From: Akebia trifoliata
Lineage: Eukaryota > Streptophyta > Magnoliopsida > Ranunculales > Lardizabalaceae
Reading direction: 5' to 3'
NCBI GenBank assembly: GCA_017979445.1
Contig: CM030714.1
Coordinates: 12,685,317-12,749,316 of the forward strand
Length of the DNA: 64,000 nucleotides
In this document: piece by piece, positions 22,021 through 34,105 of the stretch
Numbering within the stretch: position 1 is the stretch's first letter
Layout of the letters: each line of letters begins with the position of its first letter
The notes under the pieces: generated by a model
Databases searched by the model: none
Told to the model about the DNA's origin: nothing
The model's input: only the letters and a program-made list of their open reading frames with translations
Translations under genes and position numbers: made by a program

Positions 22021-22556
22021 TGTAGATGCAGGAAATTGCTCTACACTTTTCTTCTCTCCTAGCTCGGGCGGACCTGCAAATCAGCCCACTCTGACAATCA
22101 AGTTAGACAAATTGATCAGTGTAATTTAGTTTTTTTTAGAGAAGAAGAAAAAGATCCAAAAACCTTTATCCATAATCCTCTTTTATAGGCATACCACTTG
22201 ATCGTTTTCTGTGCCACCCTTTGAAATGACTAAGGGCAGTTAGCTCACTCCTTGACATGTCAGCTGCAGGAGTCGTTGCAACTGCTCTGTCACTTCTAGG
22301 ATGACTGGGGCTGGTCTGACATGACGTGGGTTGTTAGTACTGTCAATCAATGGCACACCTGTCGGGACCGCCTATCCGACCTACAATGTCATTACCCGTG
22401 ATATCTAATCGATCGGTGACACCGGTCCGAGCTACACATCCGCTCGCTACCGAGGAGTTTAACAACTGAACCTACATATCAAGTCACCCGATCTTCGAAT
22501 ATACTTCCGAGATCGGAATCATGCCACGTGTTCATATTCAAGAATTTCCCCCCACA
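22021..22556 (-). repeat. Gypsy 5' LTR (element sense) with promoter TATA
   Basis: This is the 536-bp partner of 12540-13075, with 13 differences of which 11 are transitions. A minus-strand TATAAAA (22181-22187) would drive gag-pol RNA toward lower coordinates. Confidence 0.95.
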
Positions 22557-22561
22557 ATATC

Positions 22562-24400
22562 ATATTAACTTTGATCATGTAATAATCATATATAGTATAG
22601 TTTTCAAGCTTGATGTATAGAGGTCTCTCTACCCCTTCTTCCTTTTTAGTTAAATATAACCATCCGATAAGTCTTATGGTAAATACAAGTCTTATGGTAA
22701 ATACATTGCACTCATATATTTTTAGCGATTTGGAAGTGGCTCAGTGCCAACCACTTCGTTGGAGTGGCATTACTTCGAAGAGAATGAAATGCATGTAGGA
22801 TTTGTTACAGGTTTACAAAGAAACAAGAAATGGGATGCCAGGGCCTGATTACTCTACAAAATTTTCTCCATGGCTCGCCTTTGGAAATCTCTCTCTACGC
22901 TTGGTTTACGAGGAGGTATAGAGAAATCGCTTTCATACTTACATATAACTTAGTTGTGTTTCGTAGTGAGAGATAATCGTAATCCTGGCAAAAGGTTTCA
23001 TTTAATTTTTTTAGGTAAAGAGATATAAGAAGGAGAGGCAAGCAAATGATTCTACATATTGGTATTTGTTTTACTATCTCTATGTTTTTTTTTTCAACTC
23101 TCTTGGTATGAATATATTGTTCTTTGTAGTTGAGTTAAAATTGTCTGTTTTTCTTTTTTGGGTGATTCACTTGTTCTTTTTATAATGATTTCAAGGTGTT
23201 GTTTGAATTGATATGGAGGGACTATTTCAAGTTTCTATCAATTAAATATGGAAATTCTATCTTCCATATAGGTAACAAACAAATACCAAATTTCTTACTT
23301 TTCACTGATTAATCATTAAAAATTAATATATAGTTTTAGAAAGAGTTTAGTAGATTGAACATCTCATTAAAGTTACTTTTCACTGATTAAGATAGCAAAT
23401 AACAGAACATTTCTCGAGAATGTTTTTTATTGATCTATTGGTTTTTCATACTTTCTGTTATTGAGATGGAAATTACAGTAATCTGTGTTTAAACTTAAAT
23501 GTAATTTTCATTTTTTTTTCTTTCCTTTATGATGAAACATTTTTCAGGTGACCCAAGAAAAGTGGAGTCTAATTGGAGCCAAGATCATTGCAGATTCGAT
23601 TTAAATGCAAAAATTGATCATCTTTGAAAAAAAAATATATCAGATTAGATTTAAACAGGAAAAAACAAGTTTATCATCTTGAAAAAATTTCAGATTAGCA
23701 GTAGTCCTACTCTTACTGTTGTGGGAGTAGCTCTTAAGAGTTTTCCCTTTTTTCTTTAATTTAGTAGACCTAGCATAAGTAGTTTGTTTCTTAGTAGGTT
23801 TTTTCAAACTGGTGTCAATGAACACCAACTTTAATACTTATCAATTAAGTTTGCAGATTTTTCTTGCTTTACATCGGTTTTGAGTAATTGATGATAAGAC
23901 ATTGTTATAAATACATAAATATGATGCTTATTTCCCTCATCTAGCTATATCTGCAAATTTCAGACAATATTACCCATATCCTTTTGTCTCTAGTCATTAA
24001 ACCCTTCCATCTATAGATATTCCTTTGCTCTGTATTTATATTTTTTATTCTAACATGTGTTTATAGGTTTGATGCCCTGTTAGTATGTCTTGTAAATTCA
24101 ATCATTTACTTCCTCACATATAGATGTATCATACGCACATGCATTGAGGAGACTAGTTTATGAAGCATTTAAGTTTCAAGTAACTTTTAGGTGGGAAGAT
24201 TGAGGGTGACCCATCAATTGCCATGCTCTTGTTATAGTTGAAGTAACTACTCATATTCAAGAATAGATCCCTTGGTATAAGTTATTTCATATATCGCAGT
24301 GTTAGTTCATGAGGCTAGAGAAAGAGTCAATCGAAAATTAGAATCTAGAGAGCTATTTTAGGCTACAAGGGATTTAGATTTTAGAATAAATAGGATCATG
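22562..24400. other. Intergenic, nothing recognised
   Basis: AT-rich sequence. I searched here for a left CACTA terminus matching the remnant right end at 31706 and found none. No coding family was recognised. Confidence 0.45.
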
Positions 24401-24429
24401 AATAAATACATGGAGATTGAGGGGGATCT

Positions 24430-25060
24430 GGCCCATAACTTAGAGTTGCCCATAACTGAGAGTTGTTTAAAGTGGATGTGCTTCCAGAGTGCTATGTGAC
24501 CTATTCATCCCAATCAATTAAAAAGTAAGTTTTATAAGATGGTAGGAAGATCAATTATGCTCTATGGGGCTGAATGTTGAGAAATTAAAAAGCATGTTTA
24601 TATAGTCAGGATAGGAGATATGAGAAGGCTAAGATGGAGGAGCAAAAAAGATGAACAAAGAATATTTAAAAAGAACACTTTTATTAATGTGTAGGAATGA
24701 TCTCAATAGGTGATAAATTTAAAAAGAATAATTAGGCACTTTGCAAATTATAATTTATACTTGTAAAAAAAAAAGTGTTGGAATAATCTCAGTATGTGAT
24801 AAACTAAGACAAAGTCAATTGAAATGTTTAGGTTATGTGAGAAGATGATCAATATAACAGCCCCAGTTGGAAGGAACATGCAAGTTGTAAATCCTAAAAG
24901 AGAGAAAAGGGGACCAAAATGAATATGGATTGAGGTGGTGAGAGAAAATATGAATGCACTTGATTAACATAAGAGATAGCTTGAGACAGAATCCAAGGGG
25001 GAGAAACAAGATTCGTTCAATTCCAAATGTTTTGGAGGGTCTGATGGTGACGAGTTAAAA
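24430..25060 (+). mobile_element. LINE (L1-type) reverse transcriptase C-terminal relic
   Basis: The stretch reads KFYKMVGRSIMLYGAEC, then RIGDMRRLRWRS, then later RRGPK, WIEVVRENMNALD and GRNKIRSIPNVLEG in broken frames. This order is that of the C-terminal tail of plant L1-type RT proteins. Many stops make it a relic. It lies 5' of the kinase fragment on the same strand. Confidence 0.65.
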
Positions 25061-25149
25061 TTGTTGGGTTTGGTTATAACCTCTTTCTTACTGTTTGTGC
25101 TTCTTCTCTGGCTTTTGTGCTATCAAACGATAATACTCTTCTATATGCT

Positions 25150-26058
25150 TCAGGGATCTCTCTTTCAATGCTCTAACAGGTGATCTTCCTAAGAGCCTCA
25201 GCTCCCTTACAAGTGTGACCAGAGCACGGGCAACACCTGCTAGTTTATGAGTTCCCTAGGAATGGTTGACTTCATGACTTCGTGCGCCTCTCAGATGAAT
25301 ACAGCTACCCATTGACATGGAACACCCGTGTCAGGATAGCTCTGGGAACAGCACGTGCATTAGAGTAAGTTAATATTGGGTAAATGACTGAAGGAGTTGC
25401 TTCTTTGTTTCCTAGAAGAATTTGGTCAAGAAAACTTTTGCATGATTCTCTTATTTGGTTAAATATTAGACCAACTTCTTCTAAAGATGAGGTGTTCTTA
25501 TTTCTGCCTTCATAATATGAGTATGCTTTAAACATATGGTAAGTGGATCATTGTGAGCAAGGGAATAAAAATTGTTGGCCAAAATGATTTTTCTGTCACT
25601 CTTTCTCTGCTCAGAAAAGAAGATACCTGGTTTTTGACAATGCATTTTTGAGAAAGCCCAAGTTAGAGACATATCCATGCACACAAGGGCTCAAAGCCTA
25701 CAATTTCCAAACTAGAAGAAGTACCATATGAGTTTGTCTCCAATTAAGCTTCAACTTTGGACTGGCAAACTTAGCTTCACCACATGATTTGGATTGGCCA
25801 AGTTCTCAATTGATTTATTTGTTTCTGAACATTGTTATTTTTATCCTTACAAAGTAATTGTTCTGATTTAGCCAATGATACTCATCAATTGCTTGGTACT
25901 TACAAAAGGGAATCTATTCAAGTAATTTACATGAAGTTTGCTCACCATCTGTTGTTCACAATAATTTCAAATCAGCCAACATTTTGCTAGACATGGAGCT
26001 GAATCCTCACCTTTCAGATTGTGGGTTGGCAAGCTTTGTTCCAAATGCAGAACGTCAG
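25150..26058 (+). pseudogene. STRUBBELIG-receptor-like kinase fragment, rearranged
   Basis: A leucine-rich repeat piece (DLSFNALTGDLPKSLSSL, about 25150-25215) is joined within a few bases to a kinase piece at 25226-25362 (HLLVYEF, then [18 protein letters not shown], then [11 protein letters not shown]). A second kinase exon at about 25945-26058 reads [19 protein letters not shown] and [16 protein letters not shown]. These match the SRF subgroup of plant LRR receptor kinases. The normal order has a membrane span and several hundred residues between LRR and kinase, so this is a deletion fusion. A TGA interrupts the first kinase exon, and the rest of the kinase is absent. Confidence 0.8.
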
Positions 26059-26729
26059 GTAAAAACTCATGCTTCCAAAGTTTCATTTCTAGTGCATGAC
26101 CCAAATATATCCTTATGTATAACCAAAAAATGAAATATGTTGGAAGTACATTACTGGTTAGGTGTTACTTATTATACCCTCTTTTGTCAATCTTTACTAC
26201 ACCTGATTTTTTTTTCTAATATATTTTTCGTGCAACTTGTTACTGTAGTCACTATGTTAAACTTTTCATATTCCTGTATTCAAGGAATAATAACGTCAGG
26301 ATATTAGGACAAGAAGATATAATCCACCCCACTTACGTAGTACATTTGAGGTATGTGCATGGAGTCTTCTTGTAACTCGACTGTCCTATTCCACTATAAT
26401 CTTATTTATTACATTTTTTTTGTCATACATTTGTTTGAAGAGCAATTCACCCAATCTTTCCTACTTTGAGCAAACTGTCTAATCCCAAGTTTCCTAGACC
26501 CTTCATGTCCCTTTGTATATCTATGTTGTGGATATGGGTATGGGATCCTTGTTGCTTGAGGCTCAGCTAAACCCAAAGATTTAACATTGAGTAATATTAA
26601 GTAAAAAATTTGTATTGAAAAATAAAAGACAATAGCAAAAAGAGATGGTGCTCAGATATGGATGCATACATGGGGACATGTAAGCATTTCTTGAATCATG
26701 TCTGGGTCCTTGGCAATACTGAGATGGAT

Positions 26730-26778
<49 letters not shown>

Positions 26779-27850
26779 ATAGGGAAAAATAGAGGGGTAC
26801 ATGTGGTCTGTTTAGTGATTATAGCCTAATAATTCTGCATTACAGTTTGGACACACTTATCTGCTAATTCATGTCCCTTGTCTTGCTTTGCATTTTTTCA
26901 TGTTGCCCAAAATATCTATGGGTTACTGTCATTTTGTTTTTGCTAATTGTTGGTTGTTCTTGTTTTAAAGAGTTCAATTCACTGCTGCATGTAGGTTTAC
27001 TCTGGTCTTCATTCTCATGTTGGCATTTCAAAGCATATTGCTGATGGTTTTTCATGGACCCTTCTTAAATGTATATGTGGTGACCAAAAAGTTTGTTCTG
27101 CACAAAGATTTGCACTGAAGGCTGAATGCAATTCAAAATTGATTGTTGCTCTTAGTATTATGGAGAAATGCTTTATCCCAATGTTGGATACAAGAACAAG
27201 CCTAGACATGATACCACATGTCTTATACAATTGGGGGTGCTTATTTCCTCTGTATTATTATTTGTCCATTTCCTTAATTTGTTTGACAAAGTGCATATTT
27301 TTTTTAACGTTGTTTGCATATTCCTTTCTGGGTTATTCCACATCATTTCTACTTAAATGTGTAATATTATACTTGTTGCAATTGTATCTTCTTTTGTATT
27401 CATTCCTTGGTGGTAATCTATGATTACAGTCACTGGATGGTTATTGAATCTGTGTGGCTTGAGTGCAATTAATGCATAGTGTCTTTTAGGAATCTGACTT
27501 GACCATGAACCTTGCAGAAAGCTGGAAGAATTTTTAGCACACCTCTTTATACCCCACATTCATATGAAATTGGAGCCATGCCCCTCCCAACTTTAGCAAG
27601 CCTGTGCTTGAATTTTTAGACTATCATATGAACTTTTAAATCATTCTTTTATCTTTGTTTTGTTTTGTTTTTAAAAGGTTTTCTCTACACCATAATCCAG
27701 CATCCTTACTGTTAAATGGCTATTTGATGTTAAAGTGAACATTGGACTTCTATTAACTTCTGGTAAGTGACATCACACATTATCTTAATCTTATAATTTC
27801 AGGTCAGGCATCACCTCTCTCTCTTTTGGAAGCTATTTGGTTGTAGCCGA
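26059..27850. other. Non-coding stretch with (CA)n microsatellite
   Basis: No exons recognised. A perfect CA dinucleotide run of about 45 bp lies at 26731-26776. Confidence 0.5.
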
Positions 27851-27854
27851 CAAG

Positions 27855-28281
27855 TATTTTTATCGAGGCTTTTACACCGTGATATTGGTGTAGGGGGATG
27901 AAGTTATATCGATAGCATCCATCATGTAATACTTTATTGGAATAACAGCTTATTTGTAAATTACTTATACTTACAAAGCCTTTGGATTACAATCCATATT
28001 CTGAACAAAAGGTGGTAAATTCCCCAAATAGATAGCCGGATTAGTACTGCAAAGAGTGATAATTTCTAATCATAGGGGCAAGAATGCTCCCCTTGCCTTT
28101 CTCTTGAGGGTAATATTGGTTGACCTTAATTTTGGATACATATTTCAAATTTTGTGAGCTCATCTTTGGTTTTTGTGCAGGGTGCATGGAATCACAGTTG
28201 CCGAGATGCCTCTTGTTGCAACTCACATCGAGCATTGTCGCCGGGGAATGTGCCGACGTCTTTTAAATGCTATTGAATAGG
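27855..28281 (+). pseudogene. PHD-finger/GNAT acetyltransferase fragment (IDM1-like), two exons
   Basis: The first part (about 27855-27925) reads YRGFYTVILV, stop, GDEVISIAS. The second (about 28182-28281), after a TGTGCAG acceptor, reads [15 protein letters not shown], then [14 protein letters not shown], and ends at TAG. This is the acetyl-CoA-binding GNAT segment of plant PHD-finger histone acetyltransferases of the IDM1 type, which act in the nucleus. The usual YRRQGMCR is altered to [11 protein letters not shown] fingers are missing. It is on the same strand as its two unrelated neighbours. Confidence 0.72.
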
Positions 28282-28721
28282 TATTTTGAATCTGAGACTT
28301 TTATGTTTGAGTGAATTTTCGTGAAGCATTCCTCATGGCATGCATAAATCCTGGTTCAATTGGAATGTATCAAAACATTGGCTTTAAATTGAAAAAACTA
28401 ATTTTATTTATATATGAATAAATAAAGATTGTTGGAGATTAAATAATGTGGCATTCTTGTATGTCAAAAAAACAAAGTTTCGGTTGAAACATTCAAGAGT
28501 GACACAAAACTTTAAACCAGATCATATATCAAACCAAAAATTTCTTGAGATGCTTTTCTCTTCATGTTATTTCTAGTTTTTGAATATGCAAATATGTACT
28601 AACTTTGGTGGGGTTGCAATCTATTGCACTCTTCCCTTTGAAGAGGGAGACTGACTGAGATGACATCTATACAACATTTGTCTTGGGCTTCTAATCTGAT
28701 TTTCCTCTGTTGATTAATACA

Positions 28722-29036
28722 AGGGATGGCAAATATGAAGAAGCATTATTGAAGTTTGAATCAGTTTTGGGATCAAAACCAGATCCAAATGAGTCTGCAG
28801 TCGCAAGTTACAATGTAGCGTGTTGTCATTCCAAGATTAATCAGGTACTATTTATGTATCCATGGATAGAACTGTCTTTTTTACTAACACCGTCGTAATA
28901 ATTAACAAGTAGACTTAGCTATATATTTCTGCTATGTTTCTCCATATCTAGTCACACATTTCCTTCTTTGCAGGTACAAGCTAGAATCTCTGCCCTTGAA
29001 GATGCCCTGAAAGCAGGATTTGAGGATTTCTTTTAG
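28722..29036 (+). pseudogene. TPR-protein fragment, two exons
   Basis: Exon 1 (28722-28843) encodes DGKYEEALLKFESVLGSKP and SYNVACCHSKINQ and ends at GTACTA. Exon 2 (28976-29036) follows TTGCAG and encodes VQARISALEDALKAGFEDF before TAG. This resembles the tetratricopeptide part of a plastid-targeted plant TPR protein. Nothing upstream or downstream of these two exons is present. A solo LTR follows 120 bp later. Confidence 0.7.
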
Positions 29037-29155
29037 TATAAAAATTATTTCTGAATTGTAATCTGCTTCTGTGTTGATGTTAGTGTCAGTTCTCGACATT
29101 TAGGTTAATATGGGAATCACAATCACATGTGATACAAGAAAAACTAGATTGTATG

Positions 29156-31263
29156 TGTAGCTACGTGGTTTTCGTCGTTATGATGGCCACAACTACTAAA
29201 TATTGGAGTCGCCACCATTCAAGTTGAAAGTGGGTGTGAATGGTCACCCGAGAGGCATTTTTCAAGAAATGACATTTCGGCATCTTTAGTGACTCACGAT
29301 GGATAAGGGTAGTCGATTCTTGAGATTCGGGTAAGCGGCTCGATTGGAGAAAAGGGAAGGTGTTAGGCACCCTTTTCTCCCCGCCACGTGGCGGTAACCT
29401 CTACACAACTCGGCTACTTTGATTTTTAAAAGAAAGTGAAAATTGTACCACGTGGGTGCATTTGTTTCCTAAGTAGGGATTTAATTTTGGCTTGATCATA
29501 GGGTCATTTCATTAATGGAAATGACCCTTATGAACCTTAGCCTTGGGGTCCAATCATAAAAAGGGGTAAAATAAAATAGAAGAAGGGGGTGTTAGAAGAG
29601 GGAAGAGTAGAAGGTTAGAGAGAGAGAAGGAGGGGGTTAAAACCTACCTTGTAGCTTCAAGGTTCTCTTTTCTTTTCTTCCCTTCCTTCTTCTTCTATGC
29701 TTCTTAAACCCTTAGTGTAATATGAGAATGGAATTTCCTTTTTTAGAAGATAGTATGAGAGAATGATAGAGAGGAGTGGAGAACATATTTTTCTTCTGAG
29801 ACTTGGTGTCACCCTTTTTGGGATGAGAGGAGAGGTATTTATAGGTGTTTAGAGGGGGTTTGGGGGTATAATGGGATTAAAATGTGAGAGAAGGGGTAAT
29901 GACATAGGATTGAGGAGTGAAAGGTGTGAAATTTGAGGTGAAATGGAGGGTAAATATGTAATGAGTGAGAATGGGTGAGGTGTAGATCCAAATGGATTGG
30001 ATCCTACCCAAATCCATTTGGGTAGAGTGTTTGGTGGGTTGACATGAGTGATGGTTGGTGGTGGAGTGGGGGTGGTTTAGAGAATGAGTGTTAGGTTGGT
30101 TGATGAGGTGAGGTGTGTAGATTTAGGAGAATGGGTTGTGTAAGAGGTTGTTAAGTTGGTTTTTGGGAGGAGAAAGGAGATAATGCCATGTGGCAATCAT
30201 GATGAGGGGGTGAGGTGATGAGATTGGTTGATTGGTTGATGGGGGTTATTTGATTAGAGAGAGAGAAATGGGTTAGTTGATTGATGATGAAGGAAGTATG
30301 GGTTGAGTTGATTTTATTGGAGTGTTTTAAGGAAGATGATGGGTAGAGGTATGGGTGATGATGTGGGTGGTTGATGATGTTAGATAATGGTGATGGGTTA
30401 GGGTATGAGTGAAGGTGTGGTTGGTTGGTGATGTTAGAGGATGGGGATAGGTTAGGTTAGGGTAGGGTATGGGTTGAGGTGATTTTGGAGAGATGTGAGA
30501 TGGGTTAGATGAGTTGTTTAGAGCATGATGATGGGAGTGGGTGATTGGATGAGGGAGGTGAAGGATGGTGATGACAAGTGTCATCTTTTGATGTTGAGGG
30601 GTTGATTGGTTGATGTGGGTAATGGTTGATGGGTATGGGTCGGATAGTGAATTGGGTATGGATAGTGGTTTATGGGCTTTTAATGTGTTGGGCTTGGGTT
30701 TAGAAGGGTTGTGGGTTGTTTTGGATTGGATATCGGATTTGGAGATGGAACGGTGAAGGTTGGATGAAGGGGTAGGCATCCCAAGTCTCACATTTTATTA
30801 TTTTGAATTTTTTTTGTTTGAAATCATTGATTTAATCACAAATGCCACGTGTTGGCGAATCGGGCTTTTGGGCCCGTTGGGGAATTTATCGATTTTTGTA
30901 TGTAAGCGCGGGGCGATGATGTTGAACAGCTGTAGGATGGGCCACGACCCTTTTTTCCGGGTCCTCGAGACCACGGGGTGTTGATTTAACCGTAGTTTCC
31001 ACTTTTGATGTTTTGGGCCTTAGTGGCCCGTTGGCCCCCTTTTGTTGGGAAATCGGTATTTCGCATGGAGCGGGGTAGATGGGAGTGTGCCGAACCCTTT
31101 TGGTGAGCCTACTAACCCATTGAGAGGTGTTAGGGCTTGGGTTTCGGTGACAATATCATTTTTCGATGATTCGGGCCATTGAGGCCCGTGGGTCGAATTT
31201 ATCGAAACATTATTGTTTTTGGGCCCCTTCGAGTGAGGGCCCGTTCAAATTGAGGTGTCTACA
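29156..31263 (-). mobile_element. Solo LTR, 2,108 bp
   Basis: Its ends are TGTAGCTACGTGG and GGTGTCTACA, that is TG...CA with TGTAG/CTACA inverted ends. It is flanked by the 5-bp duplication GTATG (29151-29155 and 31264-31268). There is no internal region, primer site or coding domain. On the minus strand it begins TGTAGACACCTCAATTTG and contains GGGTGCCTAACACC and GGTGGCGACTCC, motifs I associate with a common family of large plant LTRs. The low-complexity open frame at 30327-30791 (GGGTTGATG-type repeats) is not a gene. Confidence 0.85.
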
Positions 31264-31369
31264 GTATGTTCACAGTGGTTATGTAAACAAAATGGTATGT
31301 AAATTCAATTTAGGTCTATTTTGGCCGCGGGTCATATGTGCATAAAAAACAATTTAAAAACTAATTTTT

Positions 31370-31463
31370 TTTTTAAAGTTTCGATATCGATTTGTAACAG
31401 AAGCATGAAGTCCTAGATTTAGGACATCAGTTTTACAGACATTAGTTTTTAAATCGATGTCTA

Positions 31464-31506
<43 letters not shown>

Positions 31507-31706
31507 GTCAAATGTGGAACGGTTTTTAGCCGTTCCCAATTCTGAGTCTGGAACGGTTAAGAACCGTTCCAAATCCTGAGATCTAGTACCGCTTCCATTC
31601 GTCGGACTTCATTAACGACGCCTCGATTAGTGACGGTCTGTAAACCGTTTCAGATTGTATAAGGAACGGTTATAACGGTCCCTAATGTACATTTTTTGTT
31701 GTAATG
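31370..31706 (+). mobile_element. Degenerate right end of an E4-family CACTA element (remnant E5)
   Basis: It aligns with the E4 right end (62627-62927): GACATCAGTTTTA, GGAACGGTTTTTAGCCGTTC, CATTAACGACGCCTCGATTA and GACGGTCTGTAAACCGTTTC, ending TTTGTTGTAATG against TTTGTTGTAGTG. An AT dinucleotide run (31465-31503) sits inside. No left end was found. The three plus-strand gene fragments at 25.1-29.0 kb may be its cargo, by analogy with E4. Confidence 0.7.
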
Positions 31707-32633
31707 TAAATTTGTGATAGTTTAATGGCTTATTTGTTTTTTTTTTTCAGTTTTGGGTTGAGTACTATTCCAGTTCTATGTCTATTTTTTGTTTTGGTAC
31801 AGTGGTATTTTTTTTTGTTAATTGGTTCTTTGATTTTTCAGTTTGGAGGTTGGATTACGGCAAAACCACTATCACAGCCCATATAAATCATAGCTAAGGT
31901 ACAGCCGGGGAAACAGGCACAGCAAGTGACAATAATAGCCTATATATATCTTGATTAGAGTTAATGGCATTACCTGGCTTCATGGAAAATAAGAGAACTC
32001 AATTGTATATAAAATTCTGATCGGTTTTTGACTCAACGTGTTATGTCGAAAGCATATACCCTTGGACAGTATAGGGGTCTTCACTTTGATGTTTCTTGTA
32101 GCACAGCCTGTATGCGCATGCACATATATATAGGACAATGCATTGGATTGGCATCTTTCAGCATAGTAGGTCAATAATAAACTTAGTCATCCATTTCATC
32201 TAGATAATGATTTATGTTTTTCTCTTGTGAACAATCACATCCATTACCACTTGATGTGACTAGCCACTGAGGTTGCTGTGTTATTATTCAACTTGCAGGC
32301 AATTATTACTACAAAGAATGGGGAAGTTGGAAAAGCAAGTGTGAGTTAATTCCAGGAGTTCTCTGTGGCTTCATTGTGCTTTTTTGTTCAGCTCCCAAAA
32401 TATGAAATGCCACAGCTGATTTACTTTTGTTGTAATGTTCGTACAAATTACAGGAATTAATTCTTTATTCCATTTTTTGGTTTGTTGGTGATGGACTACT
32501 GATTTGCTCTTGTTTCTTAAGGGATGCATCAGATGAGTAAGATCATTCAATTGGAACAAATTTTTTTATGCATGCACCACAAGCATTTATTTTGTCTACT
32601 AGGATAGTCATGTAGACAGATGGATGAGCATGT
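31707..32633. other. Intergenic, nothing firm
   Basis: A possible small exon follows the CTTGCAG at about 32298 (AIITTKNGEVGKAS). It is too short to assign. Otherwise nothing is seen. Confidence 0.35.
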
Positions 32634-32769
32634 CACTACGTGAAAATCTCCTATTTTAACCAAAAAATTTGTTGGGCTTGGCCCGTCAAATTTTGATACC
32701 CAAATTCCGCGGCCTGCGGACAACGTTTCCAAATCTCAAGCTCGATCTCACTCTCAATCACCCGATCTC

Positions 32770-33060
32770 ATCTCTCTCTCATTCTCTGTGTCTCTCTCTC
32801 ACTATCTCTTTCTCTCTGCGTCTCTCTCACAATCATCGATCGATCGACCTCTCCGTATCTCTCTCTCTCTCGATCGACATCGCTCTTTATCTCTCTCTCT
32901 CTTCCGATCGACCTCCCCATCTCTTTCTCACAGTCGCTCTCTTGATCAATCGACGTTTCCATCTCTCTCTCTCGATCGATCTTTGTTTCGATCTGTCTCC
33001 CTCAATCGATCTCATCTCCCATTCTATTTGATCGATCGATCTCGATCTCGATCGAGAACT
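32770..33060 (+). promoter_or_regulatory. CT/CGATCGAT-rich leader tract of E2
   Basis: About 290 bp of TCTCTCTC blocks separated by CGATCGATC lie just inside the left terminus and upstream of a splice-ready first exon. The E3 counterpart (50830-51110) is homologous base for base in long stretches. The 5'UTR or core-promoter role is inferred. Confidence 0.5.
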
Positions 33061-33208
33061 TCTTTCGAACACTAGTTATCAGATTTGTTTCTAGAACTTC
33101 TTTCCAACCCTAGATATCAGTGGATCTAGTTCTAAAAATCGAAACATTTTTTATCGATCAAGGCGTGAATGAGGGGCATCTGAAGATCGACTACAAAAGA
33201 CAAACGAT

Positions 33209-33316
33209 ATGCAGAGTCGGGGATCGAATAACCGATTAAATAGTTTGGTTATCCGATCCCAAGTTTCTCATGCTCTCTATGTTCGCTACAATGGCTGTGA
33301 TTTATGTTGCCAGCCG
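33209..33316 (+). CDS. Element-borne first exon, 36 codons (shared with E3)
   Basis: ATG at 33209 opens MQSRGSNNRLNSLVIRSQ, then VRYNGCDLCCQP, and the exon ends in phase 0 at a canonical CCG|GTGAGT donor. The E3 copy (50682-50575, minus) has the same length, start, donor and 34 of 36 residues. I know no matching family. The frame stays open to 33394, but the donor and a T-rich continuation suggest the intron begins at 33317. It follows the CT-rich tract as a natural first coding exon would. It is phase-compatible with the terminal exon at 40287. Confidence 0.45.
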
Positions 33317-34105
33317 GTGAGTTTCCATTCTTGTTCGCATTTCTGTTCGATCGATTTCACTTTTTGTTGTTATGGTTTTTATATGTTCAAATGAAATCTG
33401 TTTAATTTAGGTATATCTGAATCTTAAGTTATATTATTTTTCGAAAATTTGAATTGGCTATTATGTAATTTTAGGCCTTGTTTGATTTCCACTTTTGGAT
33501 GCCAAATTGATGATCCAAACTTGTTTGAAATCTCTTATCTGTTCTTCTAAACAAAGTCAGATCATGTCAGTCCTAAGCTATTTGCTGTTAGTACCCAGCA
33601 CTTGTACACTATCCATCTCAAGCTGCAAAAACTCTCTAATCAAATATGTTGGTTCCTAGACTGCTATTTAGACTTCAGTTATGGCCAAGATAGTTTTCCT
33701 AACACTTCAAAGTTGTGTTCTACACCCACGATGTACCTGCATATATTTGCCATACATAGGCAACATAATTATCAAGTCTCAGTCCATCAGAATGCAGTCT
33801 CATTTTATATTCATGACATAGTAACTAATGTTGGAATAGTTGGTGATGAGTATATAGTGTTATTAAGGACATATATGATATAATTTGTAAGTAATGTTGG
33901 AATAGTTGGTGACAAGACAGGGGTCTTTCTGGTTACTGTAGGTTTGCATTAGAGTTCAGTCCCAATTTCATACCATTTTGCACTACTTATGAGTCAATTA
34001 ACTACTTACATTTATGGGGAGGTCCCTTATGCTTTCTTTGTAGATGATGCATTGTTGGTCAATGAAACTGGAGGGGGTTAAATTTAAAACAAGAATCGTG
34101 GAGGG

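Larger units (their letters stand above)
12540..22556 (-). mobile_element. Complete Ty3/gypsy retrotransposon, Tat lineage, defective
   Basis: The element is 10,017 bp with 536-bp LTRs and a 5-bp target duplication ATATC (12535-12539 and 22557-22561). Order on the minus strand is LTR, primer site, gag, protease, RT, RNase H, integrase, a tandem repeat array, an antisense gene and LTR. A second complete RNase H after the RT-linked one, an antisense ORF and tandem repeats between pol and the 3' LTR are features known from the Tat lineage. I read eight in-frame stops and four frameshifts in gag-pol. The LTRs differ at 13 of 536 positions by hand alignment. Confidence 0.95.

Noticed and set aside
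20865..22062. Plus-strand frames opposite gag
   Set aside because: Antisense shadows of a strong gag reading frame with recognisable motifs.
26581..26802. 73-residue frame containing a Cys-Val run
   Set aside because: Translation of the CA microsatellite.
30327..30791. 154-residue minus-strand open frame inside the solo LTR
   Set aside because: Composition is a simple GGGTTGATG-like repeat on the other strand giving Thr/His/Pro runs; no domain.
33602..33883. Open frame conserved with 50436-50044 in E3
   Set aside because: The two elements are homologous here at DNA level over 1.4 kb, the frames have different ends, and no start or splice logic supports coding.
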